Source of the DNA: Paracoccaceae bacterium
Lineage (GTDB): Bacteria; Pseudomonadota; Alphaproteobacteria; Rhodobacterales; Rhodobacteraceae
Direction: 5' to 3'
Assembly: GCA_026707935.1 (NCBI GenBank)
Contig: JAPOVX010000017.1
Span: 1-64,000 of the forward strand
DNA: 64,000 nt
In this document: positions 17,887 through 26,670 of the stretch, piece by piece
Layout: every line of letters begins with the position of its first letter
Numbering within the stretch: the stretch's first letter is position 1
Translations under genes and position numbers: made by a program
The notes under the pieces: generated by a model
Told to the model about the DNA's origin: nothing
Seen by the model: the letters and a program-made list of their open reading frames with translations, nothing else
The model's database searches: none

Positions 17887-18864
17887 CTATTCGGCCGCCA
17901 TCGCAGTTGCGATCAGTGCGTCCCAGTCGGCCTGGTTGGCCGCGATCCAGTCCTTGGCGATCTGCTCAAGCTGATGCGGCTCTTTTTCGCCCTCGTTCAT
18001 GCGCAACATCATTGCGCTGAGGTCGGGAACCGAGATGCGCAGGCCATCGAAAAATGCCATCGCCTTGGGATTGGCCTCGGCAAACTCCTTGTTGACCAGA
18101 ACGTGATTGTCATTGACCCCGAAACCAGGATTGCGTCCGTCAGGCCATTCCGTATCGGATCCCTGGTCGCCGGGCAGAGACGAGAAAGGCGCGTTCAGCC
18201 ACACAACGTCGCGACCCTCTTGCAGAACGCCCATGATCCAGTTCGGCGCCCAAGTGGTGTAGAAGATCGGCTGGCCGGCCTTGTAACGCTCGATCGTGTC
18301 GGCCATGAGCGCGAAATATTCGCCCTTGTCATTGTTGACGTGGTCGCGCAGCTCATAGGCGTCGAGATGGTGTTCGATCACCTTCTCGCATCCCCAGCCG
18401 GGATTGCAGCCGGTCAGGTTTGCCATGCCGTCGCCGTCAGTGTCGAACAGTGCCTTGGTCGCGTCTTCCTTCATCTGCTCCAGCGCCGTGATGCCGTGGG
18501 CTTCGGACGTCTTGACGTCGATGAAATAGCCCTGCATGGCGTTCGTGTACATCGGCTTGGCGCGCACCAGCGCGTCGTCGCCTCCGGAATTTGCATAGAA
18601 TTCGTTGTGCAGCGGTTTCCAGTGCACGGCCGTGTAGTGGGCGTCGCCCTGGCCGATGGAGAGATGAATGGCCGGGTAGTTGCCCGTCAACATTTCTCCG
18701 TTCTCGTAGCCGAGCGCGGCGAGGCCTTCCTCGATGACTTCGTAGATCAGCTGGTGGTCGGTCCGCCCCGTGCCGATCGCCGTGATTTCAGTGGCGAAGG
18801 CGGTGCCGGCCATGAGGCTGCCGGCGAGCGCGGTGAGGCCTAGCTTGATTGCAAGAGTTTTCAT
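17887..18864 (-). CDS. proX: glycine betaine/proline-betaine ABC transporter substrate-binding protein
   Basis: A 325-residue periplasmic binding protein. The signal peptide is MKTLAIKLGLTALAGSLMAG, cleaved after about residue 23. Family features include HWKPLHNEFYANSGGDD, LTGCNPGWGCEKVIEHHLDA and IFYTTWAPNWIMGVL, with the tryptophans expected for a cation-pi box around a quaternary ammonium. It matches the E. coli ProX type. I chose the second of two adjacent ATGs (18864) because GGGAGG then has a normal spacing; 18867 is possible. It is the fourth gene of the proV-led operon. Confidence 0.93.
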   Translation of the reverse strand: MKTLAIKLGLTALAGSLMAGTAFATEITAIGTGRTDHQLIYEVIEEGLAALGYENGEMLTGNYPAIHLSIGQGDAHYTAVHWKPLHNEFYANSGGDDALVRAKPMYTNAMQGYFIDVKTSEAHGITALEQMKEDATKALFDTDGDGMANLTGCNPGWGCEKVIEHHLDAYELRDHVNNDKGEYFALMADTIERYKAGQPIFYTTWAPNWIMGVLQEGRDVVWLNAPFSSLPGDQGSDTEWPDGRNPGFGVNDNHVLVNKEFAEANPKAMAFFDGLRISVPDLSAMMLRMNEGEKEPHQLEQIAKDWIAANQADWDALIATAMAAE

Positions 18865-18883
18865 CATGTCCTCCCTGATTGGA

Positions 18884-19828
18884 TTAAGCATTGGATTGGG
18901 CCTTGGCGCCGAAGAGTCGGGCGTTCAGCCATCCGACCGGGCCCTGCTCCCAGAGCCCGAAGTTGCCGCGGTCGCGGCGGGTGAAACCGAAGCCTTGCGT
19001 GACACGGTCGAAGACGACGGCCAGAAGTACGATGCCCAGGCCGCCGACAGAAGCGCGGGCGAGGTCGAGTTGGCTGATGCCCACCAGCACCAGCCGACCC
19101 AACCCGGCAACCGAGATCATCGAGGCAATGACGCTCATCGCCAGCGACAGCATCACGGTCTGGTTGATGCCTGCCATGATCGTCGGGCGCGCCAGTGGCA
19201 GCTCAATGGACCAGAGCCGCCTCATTGGCGCTACGCCGAAAGCGTCCGCCGCCTCGACCAGGTCGGCGCGCACCTCGCGCAGGCCGAGATTGGTCAGCCG
19301 AACCAGCGGTGGCGTGGCAAAGAAGGCGGTGACGATGACGCCGGGCACATTGCCTATGCCGAAAAGCAGGATAACCGGGACGAGGTAGGTAAAGGACGGG
19401 ATCGTCTGCATGAAGTCCAAAACCGGACGAACGATGGCCCAGATCCAGTTGACGCGCGAGCAGAGAATTCCAAGCGGAAGGCCCACCAGTGCCGAGATCG
19501 AGACGGCAGTAACAAGTACGGCCAGGCTGGTCATCGCCGCGTCCCAGGCGCCGATGATGCCGATTGCCGCCATCGCACAAAACGTCAAGACCGCGGTCGC
19601 CCTGTTCACGATCTGCCATGCAAACAGGGTGAAGAAGATCAGGAGCAGCGTCTGCGGCGTGTCGCGCAGCCCGTCTTCGACCAGGTCCAGCGTCCATTTG
19701 ACCGGCACCTTGATCGCCTGGAAAACACCGCGGTAGTTCGAGGTCAGCCAGCGCATCCCGTCATTGGCCCAATCCGCCAGCGGCATACTGACCGTTACGA
19801 ACGGATCAAGGAGAGTGGCCCAGTCCAC
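18884..19828 (-). CDS. proW: betaine ABC transporter permease (ProW type), copy 2
   Basis: A 314-residue inner-membrane permease of the ProW family, with core text MQTIPSFTYLVPVILLFGIG, FATPPLVRLTNLGLREVRAD and the EAA-type region LVEAADAFGVAPMRRLWSIE. It is closely related to the gene next to it (19832-20701), from which it is separated by 3 bases. Family members usually work as homodimers; here the two would form a heterodimer. Confidence 0.92.
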   Translation of the reverse strand: MDWATLLDPFVTVSMPLADWANDGMRWLTSNYRGVFQAIKVPVKWTLDLVEDGLRDTPQTLLLIFFTLFAWQIVNRATAVLTFCAMAAIGIIGAWDAAMTSLAVLVTAVSISALVGLPLGILCSRVNWIWAIVRPVLDFMQTIPSFTYLVPVILLFGIGNVPGVIVTAFFATPPLVRLTNLGLREVRADLVEAADAFGVAPMRRLWSIELPLARPTIMAGINQTVMLSLAMSVIASMISVAGLGRLVLVGISQLDLARASVGGLGIVLLAVVFDRVTQGFGFTRRDRGNFGLWEQGPVGWLNARLFGAKAQSNA

Positions 19829-19831
19829 GGC

Positions 19832-20701
19832 TCAGGCCCCCCTCCTGGTACGTGACCGGGCGGCGCCCAGTGCCTGGACATAGCGGTCAACCGTGATCGC
19901 GGCGAGCACGATGCCGAGGCCGCCCACGGTAGCCGACCCGAAATCGAGCCGCCCGATGCCTTCCAGCACGATTCGCCCCAACCCCGGGACGGAGATCATC
20001 GATGCGACCACTGCCATGGACAGCGACAGCAGAACGGTCTGGTTCAGTCCCGCCAGGATCGTGGGCCGCGCCAGGGGTAGCTGAATGCCGAAGAGCACCC
20101 GCACCTCGCCGGCCCCGAAAGCACGGGCAGCTTCGACGAGGTCCTCGCGCACTTCGCGGATACCGAGATTGGTCAGGCGGATGAGCGGGGTGATGGCGAA
20201 GAAACAGGTCACGATCACGCCCGGCGTGTCACCGATGCCAAAGAGCATCACGACGGGCACAAGATAGACGAAGCTGGGGATGGTCTGCATCAGGTCGAGC
20301 ATGGGACGCAGGAAGAAGAAAAACCGGTCGCTGCGCGCGGCGAGAATGCCAATGGGCAGGCCGAAGGCCACGCAGATCGTCACGGCGGCGATGACGATGG
20401 AGAGTGTCGTCATCGCGGGCTGCCAGGCGCCCATCAACCCGATCAACGCCAGGCAAACGAATCCGGTCAATGCCAACCGTCGACCGTCCAGGAGCCAACC
20501 GACAATAATCGCGCCGATGATCCCGATGAGGGGCGGGATCGCTTCGAGACTGCCCTGCACGAATTCCAGGAAACCCTGCACTGGAACCTTTGCGGCCAGC
20601 AGCGTGGCGCGGCTATGGCCGACGATCCAGTTCAACGCGCTTTCGGCCCAAACCCCGAACGGTATGGAGAAGTGGTCGAAGGGATTCAGGAACTGGTCCA
20701 T
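19832..20701 (-). CDS. proW: betaine ABC transporter permease (ProW type), copy 1
   Basis: A 289-residue inner-membrane permease sharing long stretches with copy 2: MQTIPSFVYLVPVVMLFGIG, LIRLTNLGIREVREDLVEAA, and ASMISVPGLGRIVLEGIG against ASMISVAGLGRLVLVGIS. The start at ATG 20701 (MDQFLNPFDHF) lies 4 bases after the proV stop; the frame to 20740 overlaps proV. Tandem duplication is the simplest origin. Confidence 0.92.
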   Translation of the reverse strand: MDQFLNPFDHFSIPFGVWAESALNWIVGHSRATLLAAKVPVQGFLEFVQGSLEAIPPLIGIIGAIIVGWLLDGRRLALTGFVCLALIGLMGAWQPAMTTLSIVIAAVTICVAFGLPIGILAARSDRFFFFLRPMLDLMQTIPSFVYLVPVVMLFGIGDTPGVIVTCFFAITPLIRLTNLGIREVREDLVEAARAFGAGEVRVLFGIQLPLARPTILAGLNQTVLLSLSMAVVASMISVPGLGRIVLEGIGRLDFGSATVGGLGIVLAAITVDRYVQALGAARSRTRRGA

Positions 20702-20705
20702 CGCC

Positions 20706-21749
20706 TCACCTCCGCGCCAGATCGCGGCCGACGGCGGCAAGGATCTCGGACCGCCCGATCCGCCCGATCAGCTTGTCGCCGTCTTTTACCGCCAGATGAT
20801 CGGCGCCATTGGCAAGTTGCCCGATCAGCGCCGGCAGGGATGCATCCGGGCCGATGGCAGGAGCGTCGGCGGCCACCTCTCCGGCAGCCGCGATTTCCGA
20901 GGCGGAAATGAATTTCAACGTCGAGATCGAACTGACGAACCGCGCCACGTAGTCGGTCTCCGGGCACAGCACGATGGCTTCGGGCGTGCCAATCTGGTCG
21001 ATGCGTCCGTCTTTCATCACTGCGATCCGGTGCCCCACGCGCATCGCCTCGTCGAGATCGTGGGTGATGAAGAGGGTGGTCTTGTGCGCCTTCTCGGACA
21101 GCGCGAGGAATTCATCCTGCAGATCCCGGCGGATCAGCGGGTCAAGTGCGCTGAAGGGTTCGTCCATCAGCAGGAAATCGGGATCGGCGGCAAGTGCGCG
21201 AGCGAGGCCAACCCTCTGCTGCATGCCCCCGGACAATTCGTCCGGATAGCGGTGCCCCCAGCCTCCGAGCCCGACTTTTTCAAGGGCCTCCTCGGCGGCA
21301 TCACGGCAGGTCTTCTTTTCGGCGCCCTGTACTTCCAGCCCGAAGGCCACATTGCCGGCGATCGTCTTGTGCGGCCATAGCGCCATGTGCTGAAACACCA
21401 TGCCGATCTTGCGGGCTCTCAGTGTGCGCAGTTCCTTGTCGGACAGGCTCATCACGTCCTGTCCGTTGACATGGACGGAACCCGCGGTCGGTTCGATCAG
21501 CCGATTGACGTGCCGCAGGATCGTGGACTTGCCCGAGCCCGACAATCCCATGATGCAGAAGATCTCGCCCTTTCGGACACTGAAACTGGCATCAGCGACT
21601 CCGATGACGCAGCCGAATTCCGTCAGCGCCTCGTCCTTGCCAACCTTGCCCTCGCGAGCCGCAGCCAACACTTCATCTGCGCGCTGGCCGAAGATCTTCC
21701 ACAGGTTGCGGCATTCGATTGGGCTTACGTCGGGCGATTGATCGTCCAT
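20706..21749 (-). CDS. proV: betaine ABC transporter ATP-binding protein
   Basis: A 347-residue ATPase of the ProV/OpuAA group: Walker A GLSGSGKST, signature LSGGMQQRVGLARAL, Walker B FLLMDEPFSALDPL, H-loop FITHDLDEAM. The N-terminal extension (residues about 1-55) is typical of ProV. A short C-terminal part (about 265-347) is consistent with a reduced CBS-type regulatory region. The start at ATG 21749 (MDDQSPDVSP) has AAGAAG upstream. It leads the minus-strand operon and faces a LysR regulator. Confidence 0.92.
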   Translation of the reverse strand: MDDQSPDVSPIECRNLWKIFGQRADEVLAAAREGKVGKDEALTEFGCVIGVADASFSVRKGEIFCIMGLSGSGKSTILRHVNRLIEPTAGSVHVNGQDVMSLSDKELRTLRARKIGMVFQHMALWPHKTIAGNVAFGLEVQGAEKKTCRDAAEEALEKVGLGGWGHRYPDELSGGMQQRVGLARALAADPDFLLMDEPFSALDPLIRRDLQDEFLALSEKAHKTTLFITHDLDEAMRVGHRIAVMKDGRIDQIGTPEAIVLCPETDYVARFVSSISTLKFISASEIAAAGEVAADAPAIGPDASLPALIGQLANGADHLAVKDGDKLIGRIGRSEILAAVGRDLARR

Positions 21750-21793
21750 ATGTCTTCTTTGCACCTTCTCCACCGCAAACAGTCTTGCACACA

Positions 21794-21805
21794 TATCGGC
21801 CGATA
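21794..21805. promoter_or_regulatory. perfect palindrome TATCGGCCGATA
   Basis: A 12-base perfect palindrome 45 bases upstream of proV in the divergent proV/lysR spacer. A candidate regulator site; no factor is assigned. Confidence 0.4.
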
Positions 21806-21832
21806 CGATATTGCAAAAAACTGACCCTGTGA

Positions 21833-21847
21833 GTAACGTGACGTTAC
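21833..21847. promoter_or_regulatory. inverted repeat GTAACG-TGA-CGTTAC
   Basis: A perfect 6-3-6 inverted repeat in the same divergent spacer. Its position between the LysR gene and the operon it probably controls makes it a good operator candidate, although LysR sites usually have a T-N11-A core. Confidence 0.5.
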
Positions 21848-21900
21848 GCCCCTAACCCGATCCGCGCCGCGCCGCATGGTACAAGGGACTTGACGGAAAA

Positions 21901-22851
21901 CTGGCACAGGGACTTCGGAAACTCCCGCCACCCAAGGCACTGATGGCCTTCGAGGCCTCGGCACGGAATCTCAGTTTCACCGAGGCCGCCAAGGAACTGA
22001 ACGTCACGCGCGTGGCAGTGTCGCGCCAAGTGCGCCAGCTGGAGAGATTCCTGGGTTTCGAGCTCTTCTTCCGGGGCCAGAGCAGCATCGAACTGACCCG
22101 CGTCGGACGCCGCCTGTCGCGCACCGTGCACCAGGGATTCCAGTCGATCATCGACGAGATCGAATCGATCGAGAACACCAAGGAAGACAGCCTGATCACG
22201 ATCGCGACCACCTCCGGGGTGTCGACTTACTGGTTGATGCCCAACATCGGCCGCTACCGGCGCATCGACCCAAAGGCGGATTTCCGGCTGCTGGTGTCCC
22301 ACGGTCTGGTCAATCTGGTGCAGCACGACGTGGATATCGCGATAAGGTACGGAACCGGGAACTGGCCGGGCGCCACGAGTGTGCTTTTGCAGCGGCAGCA
22401 GATCCTGCCGCTCTGCAATCAGGCCTTTTTCGGCAAGTACGGGCCGTTCGAGACGATTGACGACCTTGCGAAGGTTCCGCTGCTGGAGTTCGAATCGGCA
22501 TTCGACCCGTCGTCGATCTGGACCAACTACTTTCGCGACAAGGGCACGGTGCTCGGCAGCCGGGTCCGCATGAGTTCCTACGACTCGTATATCAATTTCG
22601 TGCAGGCAGTCCTGGACGGGCAGGGTATCGGCTTGCTCGGCGCGCCGCTGATGCAGCAGTTTCTCGAAAGCGGCGTGCTGGTGCCCGCCATCGATACCGA
22701 GACGCTGCCCCAGCACGGCTACTACCTGTGCCAGCCGGAAGGCGCTTCGCCGACGGGCACCGTATCGAAATTCCGCGACTGGCTGCGAAATGAACTCAGT
22801 TCCGAGGCGGAGCCAGGCGACGATTCAGTTCACCAGTACGTACCGGCGTAA
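21901..22851 (+). CDS. LysR-family transcriptional regulator (GcvA-like) of the betaine cluster
   Basis: An approximately 316-residue LysR regulator. The N-terminal winged helix (LRKLPPPKALMAFEASARNL, FTEAAKELNVTRVAVSRQVR) resembles GcvA, and a periplasmic-binding-like effector domain follows (about 105-305). The conserved LRKLPPPKAL segment is encoded upstream of the first ATG (21943). No in-frame ATG, GTG or TTG precedes it; the frame is open from 21856. I therefore propose a CTG start at 21901; a start at ATG 21943 would cut off the beginning of helix 1. Divergent from proV and 83 bases before the methyltransferase gene, it probably controls both arms. Confidence 0.85.
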   Translation: MAQGLRKLPPPKALMAFEASARNLSFTEAAKELNVTRVAVSRQVRQLERFLGFELFFRGQSSIELTRVGRRLSRTVHQGFQSIIDEIESIENTKEDSLITIATTSGVSTYWLMPNIGRYRRIDPKADFRLLVSHGLVNLVQHDVDIAIRYGTGNWPGATSVLLQRQQILPLCNQAFFGKYGPFETIDDLAKVPLLEFESAFDPSSIWTNYFRDKGTVLGSRVRMSSYDSYINFVQAVLDGQGIGLLGAPLMQQFLESGVLVPAIDTETLPQHGYYLCQPEGASPTGTVSKFRDWLRNELSSEAEPGDDSVHQYVPA

Positions 22852-22934
22852 TCTGACATTTCGCAGAGGGGCAAGAATTAGTGCCGTTGTGCGGACCTTA
22901 ACGCGGGCGAATAATGCACCGTAAGGAGGTCCCC

Positions 22935-24485
22935 ATGAAACAGGACACGGAATCCGCCCCGGTCCGGCGACGGCACCGCAGCGGCGGGGCTGCCGGGCGC
23001 CGCAAGGCGCGGCTCAAGGCGCCACTGGTCTATCCCTCCGCCACGATCCGGAACATTCCCGTCTACGACGTCTTGCCGGTCGACGGGCTGGAGGCCATCG
23101 ACGACCATGCAATGCGGATTCTCGAAACCATAGGGGTCGAATTCCGTGATGATGTGACGGCATCGATCTGGACCGATGCCGGGGCCGACGTGGACGGCCA
23201 CCGCGTCCGCGTCCCGCGCGCGCTGGTCCGCAAGCTGATTGGCACGATCCCCGAAGAGTTCGATTATCACGGCCGCAATCCCGACCGCACCGTCCGTGTC
23301 GGTGGCCGCCACATGGTCTTCGGCCCCGCTTACGGCACGCCCAACCTGATCGACCTTGACGGCGTGCGCCGGAAGGCCACGGCGGCGGACATGGCGATGC
23401 TGATGCGCCTGCACCAGGTGAACCCGGCGCTGCAATACAACGGCGGTTATACGCTGGAACCGATGGACATCGCCGTGCCGCACCGCCACTTGCACATGGT
23501 CGAGCAGAGCTTTCTGAACACCGACAAGCCCATCATGGGCTCGCCGCAATCGGACGGCCAGGCGCGCGACAGCATCGAGATGGCGCGGATCGTATTCGGG
23601 TCCGGGACGATGGATGAAGAGGTGGTGATGACCGCAATCTTCAACTGCAACTCGCCGCTCGTCTGGGACAAGACCCAACTCGACGCCACCCGTGTCTATG
23701 CCGCCGAAAACCAGGCGCTTCTCATGTCGCCCTTCGTGCTCTACGGTGCCTCCACGCCCGTGCACACGCTGGCCGCCACGGCCCAGATCATCGCCGAGGT
23801 GTTGGCGGGAATCGCCTTTACCCAGATCATCCGCCCCGGTTGCCGCGCGGTCATGGGCGTGGCTCCGATGGGGGTGTACATGAAAAGCGGCGCGCCGGTC
23901 TTCGGATCGCCCGAGGTGTCGTTATTCATGTACATCTTTGGCCAGATGGCCCGCTACTACGGTGTACCCTGGCGGACAAACGGTGCAAAATCCGGCTCGA
24001 AACAGGACGACCTCTATGCAGGTTTCGACTCCATATTGAAAGTCTACCCGGCGGTCCTCGGCGGCTGCAACCTGCTGACACATTGTGGCGGCACCATTGA
24101 AGGCTCGCTCTGTATCTCCATGGGCAAGCTTGCCGCAGATGCACAGCAGATTCTGAGCTTTCAGACCCTCCTGAACGGTGCCTCGTTCGACGATATCGAC
24201 ATCGCGCTCGACGGCCTCGCCAGGGTCGGTCCCGGCGGGCATTTCTTTGATGAAGACTATACCCGCGAACACCTGCCGTTCCTCGACGAGGTGCAGGACA
24301 ACGAGCGCTACGAAAGCTGGGTCGCCGGCGGGGCCAAGTCGGTCAGCGAGCGCGGCCGCGACTGGTGCAAGCGGATGCTGGAGCGCTACGAGGACGAGCC
24401 GCCAAAGCTGGACGAAAGCATCCGTGAAGCCCTGCGCGATTACGTGGTCCGGCGCGAACGCGAGATTCCGGATTCAATGGCGTGA
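22935..24485 (+). CDS. MttB-family methyltransferase (non-pyrrolysine)
   Basis: A 516-residue member of the trimethylamine methyltransferase superfamily. Characteristic text includes VYDVLPVDGLEAIDDHAMRI, HMVFGPAYGTPNLIDLDGVR and LSFQTLLNGASFDDIDIALD. The frame is continuous, with no amber codon, so it belongs to the non-pyrrolysine members, whose known examples (MtgB, MtpB) demethylate glycine betaine or proline betaine to a corrinoid protein. No corrinoid protein or corrinoid methyltransferase lies nearby, so the acceptor is unknown. The start at ATG 22935 has AAGGAGG 7 bases upstream. Its stop overlaps the next gene (GTGA). Confidence 0.88.
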   Translation: MKQDTESAPVRRRHRSGGAAGRRKARLKAPLVYPSATIRNIPVYDVLPVDGLEAIDDHAMRILETIGVEFRDDVTASIWTDAGADVDGHRVRVPRALVRKLIGTIPEEFDYHGRNPDRTVRVGGRHMVFGPAYGTPNLIDLDGVRRKATAADMAMLMRLHQVNPALQYNGGYTLEPMDIAVPHRHLHMVEQSFLNTDKPIMGSPQSDGQARDSIEMARIVFGSGTMDEEVVMTAIFNCNSPLVWDKTQLDATRVYAAENQALLMSPFVLYGASTPVHTLAATAQIIAEVLAGIAFTQIIRPGCRAVMGVAPMGVYMKSGAPVFGSPEVSLFMYIFGQMARYYGVPWRTNGAKSGSKQDDLYAGFDSILKVYPAVLGGCNLLTHCGGTIEGSLCISMGKLAADAQQILSFQTLLNGASFDDIDIALDGLARVGPGGHFFDEDYTREHLPFLDEVQDNERYESWVAGGAKSVSERGRDWCKRMLERYEDEPPKLDESIREALRDYVVRREREIPDSMA

Positions 24486-25471
24486 CGGCATCCCCGGGCA
24501 TGGTATTGATTACAGGTTGGCCGCTCCTGCCGCCCGCCGAGGCGCATCTGGGAGACGCGGGATTCACCATCGTTCAATCCAGCCCGAATCCGGGTCAGGC
24601 CGAACTGATCGCCCTTTTGGCCGAAAACCGCCCTGTGGGCCTTGTCGTCCGCTCCGGCATCATCGACCGCGCCTGTTTCGACGCCGCCCCGGACCTGAAG
24701 GTCATCGCGAGTCACGGTGCGGGTTACGACGATATCGACGTGGCGGAAGCCACACGCCGCGGCATTCCAGTCTTTGCAGCTCCGGGAAGGAATGCCGTGT
24801 CCGTCGCCGAACATGTGTTCGCTCTGTTATTGGCTGTCAGAAAGCGCACTCTTCACCATGACAAGCTGGTTCGCAGCGGCGACTGGCGCCCTGCGGTTCC
24901 GCAAACCGCCGAACTCTCCGGGCGGACGATGGGAATTGTCGGCTTCGGGGCAATCGGTGAACGCGTGGCCGCACTGGCCGCCGCTTTCGGAATGCGCGTC
25001 GTCGCGGTCGATCCGGAACGCACCTGCCCGTTTCCGCGGCAGATCGTGCAAAGCGCCACCTTGGGCGGGCTGCTGGAAGAAAGCGATGTCGTGAGCCTCC
25101 ACGTTCCGCTGACGGACGCCACGCGGAACATGATCGACGCGGCGGCGTTTGCGCACATGAAACAGGGCGCCATCCTGATCAATGCCGCCCGCGGCGGGAT
25201 TGTCGACGAGGAAGCGCTGGTTGACGCAATCGATTCGGGTCACCTTTTCGGGGCCGGCCTCGACACATTTGCCGAAGAACCGCCCGGAGAGTCCTCTGTC
25301 GTGGCGCACTGCGACGGTATCGTGCTGTCTCCGCACATTGCGGGCGTAACCCCCGAAAGCGCGCAGCGCATGTCGATGTGCTGTGCGGAAAACGTGGTGC
25401 AATTCCTGGTGGATGGGACGTGCAGTGATGATCTGGTGAACGATTCCTGGGACGTTCTTCGCCGAATTTGA
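24482..25471 (+). CDS. D-2-hydroxyacid dehydrogenase, second copy
   Basis: A 329-residue NAD-dependent dehydrogenase of the phosphoglycerate/hydroxypyruvate dehydrogenase family. It has GFGAIGERVA as the Rossmann motif, ARGGIVDEEALVDAI with the catalytic Arg, DTFAEEPPGES with the Glu, and LSPHIAGVTPES with the His. GTG 24482 overlaps the methyltransferase stop (GTGA), so the two are coupled. ATG 24500 is an alternative. It differs clearly from the GhrA-like copy at 16887-17816. Confidence 0.9.
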   Translation: MTASPGMVLITGWPLLPPAEAHLGDAGFTIVQSSPNPGQAELIALLAENRPVGLVVRSGIIDRACFDAAPDLKVIASHGAGYDDIDVAEATRRGIPVFAAPGRNAVSVAEHVFALLLAVRKRTLHHDKLVRSGDWRPAVPQTAELSGRTMGIVGFGAIGERVAALAAAFGMRVVAVDPERTCPFPRQIVQSATLGGLLEESDVVSLHVPLTDATRNMIDAAAFAHMKQGAILINAARGGIVDEEALVDAIDSGHLFGAGLDTFAEEPPGESSVVAHCDGIVLSPHIAGVTPESAQRMSMCCAENVVQFLVDGTCSDDLVNDSWDVLRRI

Positions 25472-25701
25472 CTGCCGCAAGCAAAGGCTCGAAACGCCGG
25501 AAGCCGACTCGCTTGACGCCGTTTGGAACAGGAAGGATCCGGCGCGAACCACGGTTGAACAGACCTGAAGTTCGGACCATGCCGCGCTCACGGCAACGCG
25601 ACACAAAATGATGCGCGGCCCGGAATTCGCGTCAGTTGTATAGAGTCGGATTCACTGGTAATGATTTCCGCCAATCATCGACATTCGGACAGAAAGGGAA
25701 G

Positions 25702-26670
25702 ATGGAACAGGCGGTCCTGACACCGATCACGCAGGCATTGAAGGAAGGCGCGCTCAGCCGGCGCGAACTCAAGCTGCTCATGCGGCGTTCCAATCTTCCA
25801 GGCTTGCTGCACCTCGCAACGTTCGTCGCCGTCCTCCTGTGTACGGGATTCCTGGTCTGGTTCTCGGAGGGGAGCTGGTGGGTGATCCCAGCCATGTTCC
25901 TGCATGGCGTGGTCTGGGTCCATCTCTTTGCTTTGCAGCATGAGTGTGTCCATTACACGGCCTTCAGGACCCGATCACTGAACGAGGTACTCGGGAATAT
26001 CTGCGGCTTCGCCATCATGCTGCCGAACAGGTTCTTCCGGTACGAACATTGCGACCATCACACGTACACCCAGCTGCATGGCAAGGATCCCGAGCTGATT
26101 GAGCTTCCGATATCACTCGGAAAATACCTGTCGTTCGTGTCTTCAGTGCCGTTTTGGGGCTATAGATTCCTCGAATTCGGCCGGCACATTCTTGGCCGGT
26201 TTTCGGAGGCGGAAAAGAAGTTCATTCCCAGGGAAGACCGCGTCTCGGTCGTTGTCGAGGCCAGGGTCATGGCGATGGCCTATGCAGCAATCCTGGCATT
26301 GAGCGCGGTCTTCGATTTCTGGGGCGTCCTCTGGTACTGGTGGCTGCCGTTGTTCATTGGTGAACCGGTGATGCGCGCCATCAGGATGACCGAGCATGTC
26401 GGACGGCCCAATGTCAGGGACATGAAGGTGAACACGCGCACCAACCTGGTTTCGCGCCCGATGCGTTTCCTGTGCTGGAACATGAACTATCATGCCGAGC
26501 ACCACTATGCCTCATCGGTGCCGTTCCATGCGCTCCCCGAACTCCACAGGAAATTGCAAGGATACGTGCATGTGGAGGAACGCGGATACCTGGGCGCCCA
26601 CATCGACATAGTTTCGCAGATCATTGGCCGGAAACCTCGGCTCGGCACGAGGGCGGTCGACGAAGCGTGA
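25702..26670 (+). CDS. fatty-acid-desaturase-superfamily diiron oxygenase
   Basis: A 322-residue membrane protein with the histidine boxes of the desaturase/hydroxylase superfamily: HECVH (about 77-81), HCDHH (about 116-120) and NYHAEHH (about 263-269). Hydrophobic helices lie at about 33-75 and 190-225. These enzymes use a diiron centre to desaturate or hydroxylate a substrate and need electrons from a ferredoxin or Rieske protein. The start at ATG 25702 follows GAAAGGGAAG; a TTG at 25636 is in frame. Its stop overlaps a Rieske gene, the probable electron donor. The substrate may be a lipid or a small amine; sequence does not decide. Confidence 0.85.
   Translation: MEQAVLTPITQALKEGALSRRELKLLMRRSNLPGLLHLATFVAVLLCTGFLVWFSEGSWWVIPAMFLHGVVWVHLFALQHECVHYTAFRTRSLNEVLGNICGFAIMLPNRFFRYEHCDHHTYTQLHGKDPELIELPISLGKYLSFVSSVPFWGYRFLEFGRHILGRFSEAEKKFIPREDRVSVVVEARVMAMAYAAILALSAVFDFWGVLWYWWLPLFIGEPVMRAIRMTEHVGRPNVRDMKVNTRTNLVSRPMRFLCWNMNYHAEHHYASSVPFHALPELHRKLQGYVHVEERGYLGAHIDIVSQIIGRKPRLGTRAVDEA

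Noticed and set aside
16542..18020. 492-codon plus-strand frame opposite the DAO, dehydrogenase and proX genes
   Set aside because: Crosses three well-supported genes on the other strand and matches no family.
18770..19855. 361-codon plus-strand frame opposite a ProW gene
   Set aside because: Highly charged, repetitive shadow sequence without motifs.
22935..24485. Pyrrolysine-containing trimethylamine methyltransferase
   Set aside because: The frame is continuous without an internal amber codon and no pyl genes are seen.
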